Below are positions 32,289-39,505 of a stretch of DNA of 39,505 nucleotides, piece by piece. The position numbers were made by a program, and so were the translations under genes. The stretch comes from JBBQNY01 sp038330365 (lineage in GTDB: Bacteria; Pseudomonadota; Gammaproteobacteria; Xanthomonadales; Ahniellaceae). Numbering within the stretch: the first letter of the stretch is position 1; each line of letters begins with the position of its first letter. The notes beneath the pieces are model-generated. The model saw nothing but the letters and a program-made list of their open reading frames with translations, had not been told where the DNA came from and searched no databases. Where the stretch lies: the NCBI GenBank assembly GCA_038330365.1, contig JBBQNY010000010.1, forward strand, positions 1-39,505, given 5' to 3'.

Positions 32289-33575
32289 ATGAATCTCAGG
32301 TTCCGTCTCGTCGTGATGATCTTTCTCCAGTTCTTCATCTGGGGCAGCTGGCTCATCACCATCGGCGCCTACTGGTTCCAGACGAAGCAATGGTCGGGCA
32401 CTGAATTCGGCGCGATCTTCTCGACCATGGGTATCGCATCGCTGTTCATGCCCTCGATCGCCGGCGTCATCGCCGACAAATGGGTCAGCGCCGAAAAGCT
32501 CTATGGCATCTGCCATCTCGGTGGCGCGGCAGTGCTGTTCATGGTGCCGAGCGTGGGCAATCCCACCACCATGTTCTGGGTAATGCTGCTCAACATGATG
32601 TTCTACATGCCGACCATCTCGCTTTCGATCGCGGTGGCGTACTCCGCACTCAAGAACGACGGCCGCGACGTGATCCGCGACTATCCGCCGATCCGCGTCT
32701 GGGGCACGGTCGGCTTCATCGTCGCGCTGTGGACCATCAGCCTGCTGCACCTCGAGACCTCGGCCGACCAGTTCCGGGTTGCCGCCGCCGCCTCGCTGCT
32801 GCTCGGCCTGTACGCCTTCACCTTGCCGAAGTGCCCGCCGCAGTTTCGCAGTGGCGCCACCCGTTCCTTCATCGACACGTTTGGGCTGACGGCGTTCGCG
32901 CTGTTCCGCAATCGCAACATGGCGGTGTTCTTCCTGTTCGCGATGCTGCTCGGAGCCGCACTGCAACTGACCAATGCCTACGGCGACACCTTCCTGCACG
33001 ATTTCGCCAATGTGCCGGCCTTTCGCGACCTGCTTGCCGTGCGCTATCCCGCGATCATCATGTCCATCTCCCAGATCTCGGAGACGCTGTTCATCCTCAC
33101 CATTCCGTTCTTCCTGCGCCGCTACGGCATCAAGCGCGTGATGTTCATCAGCATGGTGGCCTGGGCGCTGCGCTTCGGACTGTTCGCCTACGGTGATCCG
33201 GGCCCGGGCCTGTGGATGATCGTGCTGTCGTGCATCGTCTACGGCATGGCGTTCGATTTCTTCAACATTTCAGGATCGCTGTACGTCGAGACGCAGAGTG
33301 CACCTGCCATCCGCGCAAGTGCGCAGGGCCTCTTCATGATGATGACCAACGGCGTCGGCGCGGTACTCGGCAGCCTGGTCAGTGGCTATGTGATCGATGC
33401 CTGGTTCACGGCGCCCGACGGCGCCAAGGACTGGCACGGTATCTGGCTGGCATTCGCGGGCTATTCGGCGGTGGTGGCGGTGCTGTTCCTGTTCCTGTTC
33501 CGCTACCGGCATGATCGCGACGATGTGCGCAACGTGCGTCCGGATCATCCGCTCGAAAATCCGGTGCAGGTGTGA
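32289..33575 (+). CDS. nupG: nucleoside:proton symporter, NupG/XapB type
   Basis: The 428-residue MFS permease imports nucleosides. It is close to E. coli NupG (418 residues) along its whole length: LQFFIWGSWLITIGAY, GIASLFMPSIAGVIADKWVS, DYPPIRVWGTVGFI, TNAYGDTFLHDF, IIMSISQISETLFILTIPFF, YGMAFDFFNISGSLYVE and SAPAIRASAQGLFMMMTNG. About 12 helices are visible. GAGG lies 7-8 bases before the ATG. The PfkB kinase gene starts 27 bp downstream, so uptake and phosphorylation are probably co-expressed. Confidence 0.95.
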   Translation: MNLRFRLVVMIFLQFFIWGSWLITIGAYWFQTKQWSGTEFGAIFSTMGIASLFMPSIAGVIADKWVSAEKLYGICHLGGAAVLFMVPSVGNPTTMFWVMLLNMMFYMPTISLSIAVAYSALKNDGRDVIRDYPPIRVWGTVGFIVALWTISLLHLETSADQFRVAAAASLLLGLYAFTLPKCPPQFRSGATRSFIDTFGLTAFALFRNRNMAVFFLFAMLLGAALQLTNAYGDTFLHDFANVPAFRDLLAVRYPAIIMSISQISETLFILTIPFFLRRYGIKRVMFISMVAWALRFGLFAYGDPGPGLWMIVLSCIVYGMAFDFFNISGSLYVETQSAPAIRASAQGLFMMMTNGVGAVLGSLVSGYVIDAWFTAPDGAKDWHGIWLAFAGYSAVVAVLFLFLFRYRHDRDDVRNVRPDHPLENPVQV

Positions 33576-33602
33576 GCGCCGTGCTGGCGTGGCGCTGAAT
33601 TC

Positions 33603-34571
33603 GTGGGCGTCGTCATCGTCGGCAGCTACGTTCAGGACCACGCCTGGTTCTGTGATCGCTTTCCCGCGACCGGCGAAACCGTACGCGCCACCAGCTTCAA
33701 CACGGGACCGGGCGGCAAGGGCTTCAACCAGGCCATCGCGTCGCACCGGCTGGGCGCGCCGACCGTTTTCATCGGCGCTCTGGGCGACGACAGTCTGGCG
33801 GTCATTGCCCGCGCCTTCGCCGAGCGCGCGGGCATCGACTGCCGCTGGCAAAGCTGTGCCGACCAGGCAACGGCTTCGTCCAGCATCCTCGTCGATGGCC
33901 ACGGCGACAACCGGATCGTGGTCGATTTCGGCGCCAACGCCTCGCTCTCGGCCGCGTTCGTGTCCAGCCATCGCGACGTATTCGCCGGTCGTCGCGTCCT
34001 GCTGACGCAGCTTGAAACCGACATTGGTGCCGTGCGGGCCGCGCTCGAACTTGGTCGCGAACTGGGCCTGCTGCGCGTCCTGAATCCGGCGCCCATGGCG
34101 CTGGATTTCGACCCTGCGCTGCTCGGACTCTGCGATCTGGTCACGCCCAATGAAACCGAGTTCGCCACCTTGCTGCGCGCCGCTGCGCAGACCGATATCG
34201 ACCCCGCCCGGGTCGCGCTCATGGAGAACGCCGAATTGCACCGGCTGTGCCGAAGTCTGGGCGTACCGACCGTGGTGGTGACGCTGGGCGCGCACGGCTG
34301 CTTCGTCTCGCACGCCGATGGTGCGGCACTCGCCGCGAACGACCAACAGCTCTCGTATCGCATCGCGCCGGAGCGCGTGCAGGCGATTGATACCACCGGC
34401 GCCGGTGATGCCTTCAGCGGAGCGCTGGCGGCCGCACTCTCGACCGCACCGCAGGCACCGTTTCTCGCACTGGCCACGCTGGCCAACCGCGCCGCCGCGC
34501 TTTCCACGGAAACCGTCGGCACCGCGCCTGCCATGCCGTCACCGCAGGCGATTGCCGAACGGTTCCGCTGA
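33603..34571 (+). CDS. PfkB family carbohydrate/nucleoside kinase
   Basis: The 322-residue ribokinase-fold kinase has the two PfkB signatures: GPGGKGFNQAIA near residues 37-48 and DTTGAGDAFSGAL near 264-276, where the Asp of GAGD is the catalytic base. NPAPMALDFD and TPNETEFATLL are typical of ribokinases. With nupG immediately upstream, ribose or a nucleoside is a likely substrate; that is inferred from context. The start is GTG, with no strong ribosome site, 27 bp after nupG. Its end faces the truncated-haemoglobin gene across 24 bp. Confidence 0.9.
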   Translation: MGVVIVGSYVQDHAWFCDRFPATGETVRATSFNTGPGGKGFNQAIASHRLGAPTVFIGALGDDSLAVIARAFAERAGIDCRWQSCADQATASSSILVDGHGDNRIVVDFGANASLSAAFVSSHRDVFAGRRVLLTQLETDIGAVRAALELGRELGLLRVLNPAPMALDFDPALLGLCDLVTPNETEFATLLRAAAQTDIDPARVALMENAELHRLCRSLGVPTVVVTLGAHGCFVSHADGAALAANDQQLSYRIAPERVQAIDTTGAGDAFSGALAAALSTAPQAPFLALATLANRAAALSTETVGTAPAMPSPQAIAERFR

Positions 34572-34595
34572 GGCGTGCCGTGGATTCGCCGCGGC

Positions 34596-35054
34596 TTACT
34601 GGTCCACGATCTGTGCGCGCATTGGCGCAAAGATGCGCAACATGCGGTTCTGCGTTCGATACGGCAGACCAACGTCTTCCATCGCAACGATGAGGTCTTC
34701 GACGAAGGCGTCGAACTCGACATGCTTCAAATTGAGCCCGCCGTGTGACTCGCTCATGCTGCGACCGGTGTAGGTGCAGGGCCCGCCCCCTTCCACGCAG
34801 AACTGTTCGCGGATCAGTCGGCTCAGGTCATTGCGATCGGTGTCCTTGAACAGGAACGCGATGCGCGGATCGGTGTAGAGGCGCTGCACCAGCGACTCGA
34901 CCAGCCGCTCGATTCCGGCGTCCTCGCCCAGCGCCTGGTAGAGACTGTCCTTGGGCCGTGCGGCGCTGGTCGCGGCGCAGGCTGACAGCGCGAGACACAG
35001 ACCCAGAGCAACGGCGCGCGCGAGCGTCAGCCAGCCGGCGTTTCGAGAAACCAT
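34596..35054 (-). CDS. exported truncated haemoglobin (group 1) lipoprotein
   Basis: The 152-residue protein has a lipoprotein signal with lipobox LSAC (Cys26), then a group-1 truncated globin: LYQALGEDAGIERLVESLV, DPRIAFLFKDTD, GGGPCTYTGRSM, and the haem-ligand His104 in SESHGGLNL. It binds haem and therefore probably O2, NO or CO. Most truncated globins are cytoplasmic; this one should face the periplasm on a lipid anchor. Cys86 and Cys93 flank the GGG turn and could form a disulfide there. Its ATG overlaps the DUF3034 stop (TGATG). It is the last gene of the four-gene operon. Confidence 0.92.
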   Translation of the reverse strand: MVSRNAGWLTLARAVALGLCLALSACAATSAARPKDSLYQALGEDAGIERLVESLVQRLYTDPRIAFLFKDTDRNDLSRLIREQFCVEGGGPCTYTGRSMSESHGGLNLKHVEFDAFVEDLIVAMEDVGLPYRTQNRMLRIFAPMRAQIVDQ

Positions 35055-35914
35055 CAGAAGCCTCCCACGACGGAAAGGTAGACGCCGCTCTGGTTGCGGA
35101 AAACCGCGACGTCACCAAGATCGACGTAGGCCAGCACCAGCGAAAGGTTGCGGTTCGGAAACCACGCCAGAAATACCGAGCGCCAATCGCTTTCATTGAA
35201 CCCGATATCCCCCGATTTGGTCCGGTATTCGATACCCGCGGCGAGCCGACGACTGAACAGTGCACCGACCGACACCTCGCCTTGCAGGTGGTAGCCATCG
35301 CTGAAACCGAGCAGACCGGTTTCGTTGGCCTCCGTCAAACGCGCTGTTCCGGTCACAAAAGTGTTGTAGTCCGCCACTCCCGCGAGAAAGACCTTGGTGG
35401 CCGTGACGTAAAAATCGACGCCGCTGCGCTTGTCGGCACCAAGCGCGCGCGGCAAATCGAAGTCGAGATTGCGTTTGTACTGCGCACCGATCGCGATCTG
35501 CGGCATGCGCGAATAGATGACGTCACCGGCGAGCCGCACCTTGACGCCGATGATGTCCTGGCGCACGTCCGGAAGACCGGGCGCGTCGATCGACAGCTCC
35601 TGTCGTGCGAGCGAGAACTCGACGCGATTGTTGAATCCGGCGGCGACGCCGAACACCCGAAGTCCAAGATCGTCGGTCTCAAGCCCACTCGCAAACGCAT
35701 TCACGCCGCGCTCTTCGCGTGTACCGTAGCCGGTGATCGCGGCCCAGGGTACGAGTCCGCCGCCAGCGGCACCCTCGATCTGCGCTACGCCACCGGTCCC
35801 GAGCTGACGCGTACCCTCGGCAGACGCGCCAGCACTGAGCGCCAGCACCGCCATCACAACAACGCAGGTCCTGACGCTAGACACGCAGACGCTCCAGGTC
35901 GTCGCGTAGCGCAT
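35054..35914 (-). CDS. DUF3034 family exported beta-barrel-like protein
   Basis: The protein has up to 286 residues. A hydrophobic signal (CVVVMAVLALSAGASA) is followed by GTGGVAQIEGAAGGGLVPWA, ITGYGTREERG, GVAAGFNNRVEFSLARQ, DIIGVKVRLAGDVIY, MPQIAIGAQYKRN, FYVTATKVF and many alternating hydrophobic strands, ending in YLSVVGGF with a terminal aromatic. This fits DUF3034, whose function is unknown; an outer-membrane barrel is likely. The start is uncertain: ATG 35914 overlaps the kinase gene by 38 bp and gives a full signal peptide, while GTG 35857 and ATG 35854 give short ones. Its stop is coupled to the haemoglobin gene. Confidence 0.85.
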   Translation of the reverse strand: MRYATTWSVCVSSVRTCVVVMAVLALSAGASAEGTRQLGTGGVAQIEGAAGGGLVPWAAITGYGTREERGVNAFASGLETDDLGLRVFGVAAGFNNRVEFSLARQELSIDAPGLPDVRQDIIGVKVRLAGDVIYSRMPQIAIGAQYKRNLDFDLPRALGADKRSGVDFYVTATKVFLAGVADYNTFVTGTARLTEANETGLLGFSDGYHLQGEVSVGALFSRRLAAGIEYRTKSGDIGFNESDWRSVFLAWFPNRNLSLVLAYVDLGDVAVFRNQSGVYLSVVGGF

Positions 35915-37895
35915 CGGTATTCTCGTAGCGGTTTGCAGGGTCCTTCTCCAGGCAGCGCAGAATGATCGATTCCAGCAGCGGCGGTATTTCCGGCCAGAAT
36001 TCGGAAGGCCGGATCGGAGCCCGGGACAGATGGTTGGTGCAGAGTTCCTGCGTGTCGTCGCCCGTGATCGGCAAGTTGCCGGTGAACATCTCGTTCAACA
36101 GGATGCCGAGCGAGTAGATATCGGAACGCTCGCTCGCTTCCCTGCCCTGCGCCTGTTCCGGCGAGAGATACGCAGGTGTGCCCGTGAAAGTGGCCGCAGA
36201 CTGGCGGGCATCGAGCTTGCCGCTGGAAGGCCGCGAGACGCCGAAGTCCATCAGCTTCGCGTTGCCGTTGTACTGCAGGATCACGTTGCTCGGTTTGATA
36301 TCGCCATGCAGTGCGCCGCTGCGGTGGGCCGCGCCGAGGCCCGCGCACAGCTGACGCGCGATGCGCAGACCGGCGTAGTAGCGGATGCGTCCAGTCTTGA
36401 GCAGCGCATCGCGCAGGGTCACTCCCTGCACGAACTCCATCGAAACGTACGCGATGTTGCCCTCGTAGCCGAAGTCGAAAGTTCGCACCACGTTCGGATG
36501 CGTTATACGCCGCGCCGTCCGGATCTCGCCTTTCAGAAGCTCGCCGAGTTTCGCGCCACCGGGCGAGTCGAGCCGCAGTGTCTTGATGGCCACCGACTCG
36601 TTGAGCTCGCGGTCGTGCGCGCGATAGACCTCACCCATGCCGCCGCGGGCAACCAGGTAGCGGATGTCGTAGCGCTGCGCGAACTGCGTGCCGGGTAACA
36701 GGACGTTGCTCACCCCGGTCGCGTCGGCGTGCGGCGTCAGCTGTTCAACCGATGGGCCGCGCTCGCCACGTGCATCGGCAAGATCTGCGACATAGCTCTC
36801 CACATCGCGCTGCTCGCGCACGTCGGCCAGCAGGCGGTTGAAGCTGCGGGTGAGGCGCGCGATCTCGGCTGAACCCTCGACGCGGAGCAACTGCGGAATC
36901 TCACCACGACCGGCGCGTTCGGCTGCACTCGCAAGCGCACCGAGTGGCCTGAACACCGCCCGGGAAATAACGAACGGCACCAGCAGGATGGCGAGCACCG
37001 CGATCACGCTGCTGACGGCCACGAAACGCCCCACCGCACCGAAGATCGCCTGACGCTGCGCGGGTGACACCAGTGCAACCTGCACCCCACCCTCGTCGGT
37101 ATCGCCGATGGGCAGCGCGCGCGCTCGCCACACCGCTCCCGCCGCGTCCGTGGCGTCGAACTCGATCGGGGCCAACTCCGTTGCGGCAGCGAACTTTTGT
37201 GGTGGCGGCAGTGAGGCAAGAAACTGCTTCGTGCTCGCGAGATCGACCGTACTCGCCGCAGGCAAGTAGCTCTTGCCCTGCGGCACGGCAAACATCAACT
37301 GAGTACGGCTGACCTTGGCGAGGTCGATGGCGACCTTGTCGTCGATCAGCATCTCCGTCACCAGATAGGCCTCGACATTGCCGCCTCCGAGCAACGGCAC
37401 CACTGCAACCAGCCAGAGCTCGCCGTTGTCCACCCACACTGCAGAGGCGGGCGCGGAAGTGCGCAGCGCATCGCGCACACCCGAGCGTCTGGAAAGGTCG
37501 CGGCGGCCCTGCACGATGGCGCGTGTGTCGACCACGACGTGGCCGCCCGTGTCGAGAACCATCGCGTGATCGAAGCCGAGCTGCACGCGTCGCTCGGCCA
37601 GCAGATCGCGGATCGATGCGGAGTCGATACGCGAATTGGCCGTGCTGGTGCGCAGCGCGAGGCTCACGTAGCTGACGAAAGCCGGGTCGCTCGCCATCAG
37701 GGCCGAAATGAGTTCGAGTTCGCGCTTGCGACGCTCCTGGAAATAATTCTGGACCGCCTGGCTGGCCGACAGCGACTCGCGGGCGAGCGCGGTGGATGCG
37801 CGTTGGCCCTGGAAATACCCGACACCCGCCACCGCCGCGATCGCCGCCACCACCAGTGCTGCCGTGATCAACACCAGACGCAGGTTGAGACTCAC
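35877..37895 (-). CDS. transmembrane Ser/Thr protein kinase with periplasmic sensor and HAMP linker
   Basis: The 672-residue protein has TM1 at about 7-28, a periplasmic sensor of about 255 residues (Cache-like, with FDHAMVLDTGGHVVVDT near 108-123), TM2 at about 289-311 and a HAMP-like linker at about 312-365. A eukaryotic-type kinase domain follows at 409-672. Kinase residues are the glycine loop ARGGMGEVY (417-425), Lys438 in VAIKTL, HGDIKPSNV with Asp532 and Asn537, and DFG at 550-552. The HGD in place of HRD is common in bacterial kinases. The start is GTG, overlapping the cupredoxin gene stop (GTGA). It probably senses a periplasmic signal, perhaps through its haem and copper operon partners. 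Confidence 0.93.
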   Translation of the reverse strand: MSLNLRLVLITAALVVAAIAAVAGVGYFQGQRASTALARESLSASQAVQNYFQERRKRELELISALMASDPAFVSYVSLALRTSTANSRIDSASIRDLLAERRVQLGFDHAMVLDTGGHVVVDTRAIVQGRRDLSRRSGVRDALRTSAPASAVWVDNGELWLVAVVPLLGGGNVEAYLVTEMLIDDKVAIDLAKVSRTQLMFAVPQGKSYLPAASTVDLASTKQFLASLPPPQKFAAATELAPIEFDATDAAGAVWRARALPIGDTDEGGVQVALVSPAQRQAIFGAVGRFVAVSSVIAVLAILLVPFVISRAVFRPLGALASAAERAGRGEIPQLLRVEGSAEIARLTRSFNRLLADVREQRDVESYVADLADARGERGPSVEQLTPHADATGVSNVLLPGTQFAQRYDIRYLVARGGMGEVYRAHDRELNESVAIKTLRLDSPGGAKLGELLKGEIRTARRITHPNVVRTFDFGYEGNIAYVSMEFVQGVTLRDALLKTGRIRYYAGLRIARQLCAGLGAAHRSGALHGDIKPSNVILQYNGNAKLMDFGVSRPSSGKLDARQSAATFTGTPAYLSPEQAQGREASERSDIYSLGILLNEMFTGNLPITGDDTQELCTNHLSRAPIRPSEFWPEIPPLLESIILRCLEKDPANRYENTDALRDDLERLRV

Positions 37896-38959
37896 CGCGC
37901 GCCGCCGGCGCGATCAGGCCGGTAGGACTGGCCTTCCTTGTTCATGTGCGGGGGCACGCGCACCTTGGTGACGATGAGTTCCGCTGCGTAACTGCTCGCG
38001 AGTGGAACGTCCACCAGCCGCGACTGCAGCGCAGCGCGTGGATGCCAGAGAAACAGTGAGCCCGTGCCCTGCGGCAGTCCGTCCAGCTTGAAGCTGCCGT
38101 CCACCCCCACGCGCGTGAAGAAAGGCGTGTTGACGACCAGCACATCGGCCTGCATCGAGTGGTGCACGTTGCAGTGCACGAGCACGAGCCCGGCCTGCCT
38201 GAAAGTGTGTGACTTCGAATCACCGCCAGGATAGATACCGAGATCGAAGTTGCCGTCGGGCGAAACCGAAAACGCGTTGTGCAGCACGACATCGCGATTG
38301 GGAAAATCTATGGTGCTGCCGACGGGCACGATCAACGTGCCCGGCTCGAAGCGTTTGTCCTGGGTGGTGATCGTGTATCGGCCCGCTTTGGGAGCGACCG
38401 GCTTGCCGCTGGGCATGAAATACACAAAAGCTTCGGCGACTTCACCGGGCGCGACGCTGACGCCCCGCCCCGGCACCAGTTTGAGTGAGCCACGCAGACT
38501 CGACGTCACCGCGGCAGCAGGTTCGGGTGGTGGCGGTGGCGCGGCTGCTGCAGTGCTGGTTGCCTCACCGGCAGCGATCGCTTTGACTTCAGCGTCCGGC
38601 GCGACCCTCTCGGGTTCCGCTGCGGGCTGGCGCACGCTGGACGACACCGCCGCCGCCTCCTGCACAACGACCGCTCCGGATGACTCTGGAACTGCCTCGG
38701 GGAGAGCTTCGACCGGCTCTGGAGTGGAAACGGCCGCAACTTCGCGCGGCGGCTCAATGGCTGCCCCGGCCGAGGCTGACACCTGCGCAACCGGAGCAGA
38801 ATCCGCAGCAGTCGCGCCGTCGTCCACGACTACCGCTGCAGCGGAGGACTTGCCGTCTGCAACACCTCCGGACTCTCCTGCAGAACGTGGCGGTGCCTGC
38901 ACACACGCGAACAATGCCAGGCTGCACATGCCGAGCAGCACGGTTCTGGAATGACGCAT
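37892..38959 (-). CDS. cupredoxin-domain lipoprotein (often annotated methylamine utilisation protein)
   Basis: The 355-residue protein has a lipoprotein signal with lipobox LFAC (Cys19), a long Ala/Val/Pro/Glu-rich low-complexity region (about 22-150), then a cupredoxin fold. Type-1 copper ligands are His227 (VVLHNAF), Cys263, His266 and Met269 (VHCNVHHSM). PGTLIVPVGSTIDFPNRD before them is typical of plastocyanin-like domains. A final beta domain ends the protein. It should be an exposed, lipid-anchored electron-transfer or copper-sensing protein. AGGGG precedes the ATG by 7-8 bases. It heads the kinase/DUF3034/globin operon. No methylamine dehydrogenase genes are present, so that name is only a label. 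Confidence 0.88.
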   Translation of the reverse strand: MRHSRTVLLGMCSLALFACVQAPPRSAGESGGVADGKSSAAAVVVDDGATAADSAPVAQVSASAGAAIEPPREVAAVSTPEPVEALPEAVPESSGAVVVQEAAAVSSSVRQPAAEPERVAPDAEVKAIAAGEATSTAAAAPPPPPEPAAAVTSSLRGSLKLVPGRGVSVAPGEVAEAFVYFMPSGKPVAPKAGRYTITTQDKRFEPGTLIVPVGSTIDFPNRDVVLHNAFSVSPDGNFDLGIYPGGDSKSHTFRQAGLVLVHCNVHHSMQADVLVVNTPFFTRVGVDGSFKLDGLPQGTGSLFLWHPRAALQSRLVDVPLASSYAAELIVTKVRVPPHMNKEGQSYRPDRAGGAR

Positions 38960-38984
38960 GATTCGCCCCTGCAGCCCGCCTGGA

Positions 38985-38999
38985 TGCCCAGAATGGGCA
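38985..38999. promoter_or_regulatory. small palindrome upstream of the cupredoxin operon
   Basis: TGCCCA (38985-38990) and TGGGCA (38994-38999) form a perfect inverted repeat with a 3-base spacer, 26 bp upstream of the cupredoxin start codon. A regulator site or leader hairpin is possible. I could not place a convincing sigma-70 promoter in the 240-bp gap to dusB. Confidence 0.25.
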
Positions 39000-39199
39000 G
39001 TCGCTGCAGGAAGGTCTTGGAGGCTAGGTTACCTGCTCAAGCGGTCAACCCTTCGTGAAGTGACGCTGAATAGCCATGGGGTCCTGGCGCAGCTCCCGGG
39101 CAACAACCATTCCGACCGGTTCACCGAGCAACGCGCGTGTGGGGGCCACTTGGCGCTGCAGCAGGAGCCGGAGAAGCATGTCCCCGCTAGAATTGCGGG

Positions 39200-39505
39200 A
39201 TGAAGATCGGGTCACACACCATTTCGCCAGCGCTGGTGCTTGCCCCCATGGCGGGCGTCACCGACAAGCCGTTCCGCATGCTGTGCAAGGCGCACGGCGC
39301 GGGACTGTGCGTGTCGGAGATGACGCATGCAGATCTGTCGCTGCGCGACACGCGAAAGTCACGGCTGCGTCGCGACCATGCGGGGGAGCCGGCGCCCATC
39401 AGTGTGCAGATCGCGGGCTATGACCCCGCAATGCTGGCAGAGGCTGCGCGCTTCAACGTCGACGAAGGCGCCCAGATCATCGACATCAACATGGGCTGCC
39501 CGGCA
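39200..39505 (+). CDS. dusB: tRNA-dihydrouridine synthase B, N-terminal part (cut by window end)
   Basis: The first 102 codons are present and the frame is still open at the window edge. The FMN-dependent enzyme reduces uridine to dihydrouridine in tRNA. Dus features are LVLAPMAGVTDKPFRMLCKAHGAG (partly shown, FMN-binding start), SEMTHAD, PISVQIAGYDPAMLAEAA and the final IIDINMGCP, which is the family signature. The SEMTH variant and overall fit point to DusB rather than DusA or DusC. The ATG at 39200 follows a weak ribosome site. In many gammaproteobacteria fis follows dusB; that would lie beyond this window. Confidence 0.93.
   Translation, partial: MKIGSHTISPALVLAPMAGVTDKPFRMLCKAHGAGLCVSEMTHADLSLRDTRKSRLRRDHAGEPAPISVQIAGYDPAMLAEAARFNVDEGAQIIDINMGCPA

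Noticed and set aside
37892..38959. Methylamine degradation locus
   Set aside because: The common annotation of this cupredoxin type mentions methylamine, but no methylamine dehydrogenase or mau genes are nearby.

Overview
The window reads as chromosome from a GC-rich gammaproteobacterium, most likely in or near the Xanthomonadales/Lysobacterales. The evidence is a MetJ-type repressor domain (a gammaproteobacterial family), a NupG-type nucleoside permease, a FadE-type membrane acyl-CoA dehydrogenase next to a TetR regulator, GTP-type PEP carboxykinase, and many short palindromic dispersed repeats containing GTAGGAGCGCGC. The species assignment is inference. I saw no rRNA, tRNA, CRISPR array, prophage or transposase.

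Layout. 1-430: repeat-rich DNA. 490-3629: two convergent paralogous sulfotransferase-like proteins and a methyltransferase. 3833-5840 (minus): an ECF sigma factor, a one-TM putative anti-sigma factor and a DUF4097 exported protein, joined by overlapping stop/start codons. 6104-7873: pckG. 8059-8510: a structured dispersed repeat whose second copy lies at 30584-31095. 8626-11884: divergent tetR and fadE with an operator/promoter between them. 12026-13947: a small outer-membrane-type protein and an ADP/ATP-translocase-like MFS carrier. 14081-14510: a tandem array of REP-type palindromes. 14637-21532: GMC oxidoreductase, lemA with an M48 protease, a serine hydrolase, and a lipoprotein with a TonB C-terminal domain.

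22065-26265 (minus) holds gcvT-gcvH-gcvPA followed by the most unusual gene of the window: a MetJ DNA-binding domain joined in frame to a long lysine/alanine-rich histone H1-like tail. Upstream of it lie tandem met boxes, one a perfect AGACGTCT, directly downstream of a candidate promoter. This points to a SAM-responsive, autoregulated, chromatin-protein-like repressor. Further upstream are an nfeD-like gene and an SPFH/band-7 gene. 27923-30473 is a second ECF sigma/putative anti-sigma/exported-protein cassette, ending in a two-PDZ protein. 31103-34571 carries an aldo/keto reductase and a nucleoside-uptake pair (nupG plus a PfkB kinase).

34596-38959 (minus) is a tightly overlapping four-gene operon: a cupredoxin lipoprotein with a type-1 copper site, a membrane Ser/Thr kinase with a periplasmic sensor and HAMP linker, a DUF3034 beta-barrel-like protein, and an exported truncated-haemoglobin lipoprotein. 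Copper and haem centres on the envelope side of a kinase suggest a redox or gas-sensing system that I do not recognise as characterised. The window ends inside dusB. Most genes are packed with short gaps; the non-coding stretches are mainly the repeat-bearing ones.
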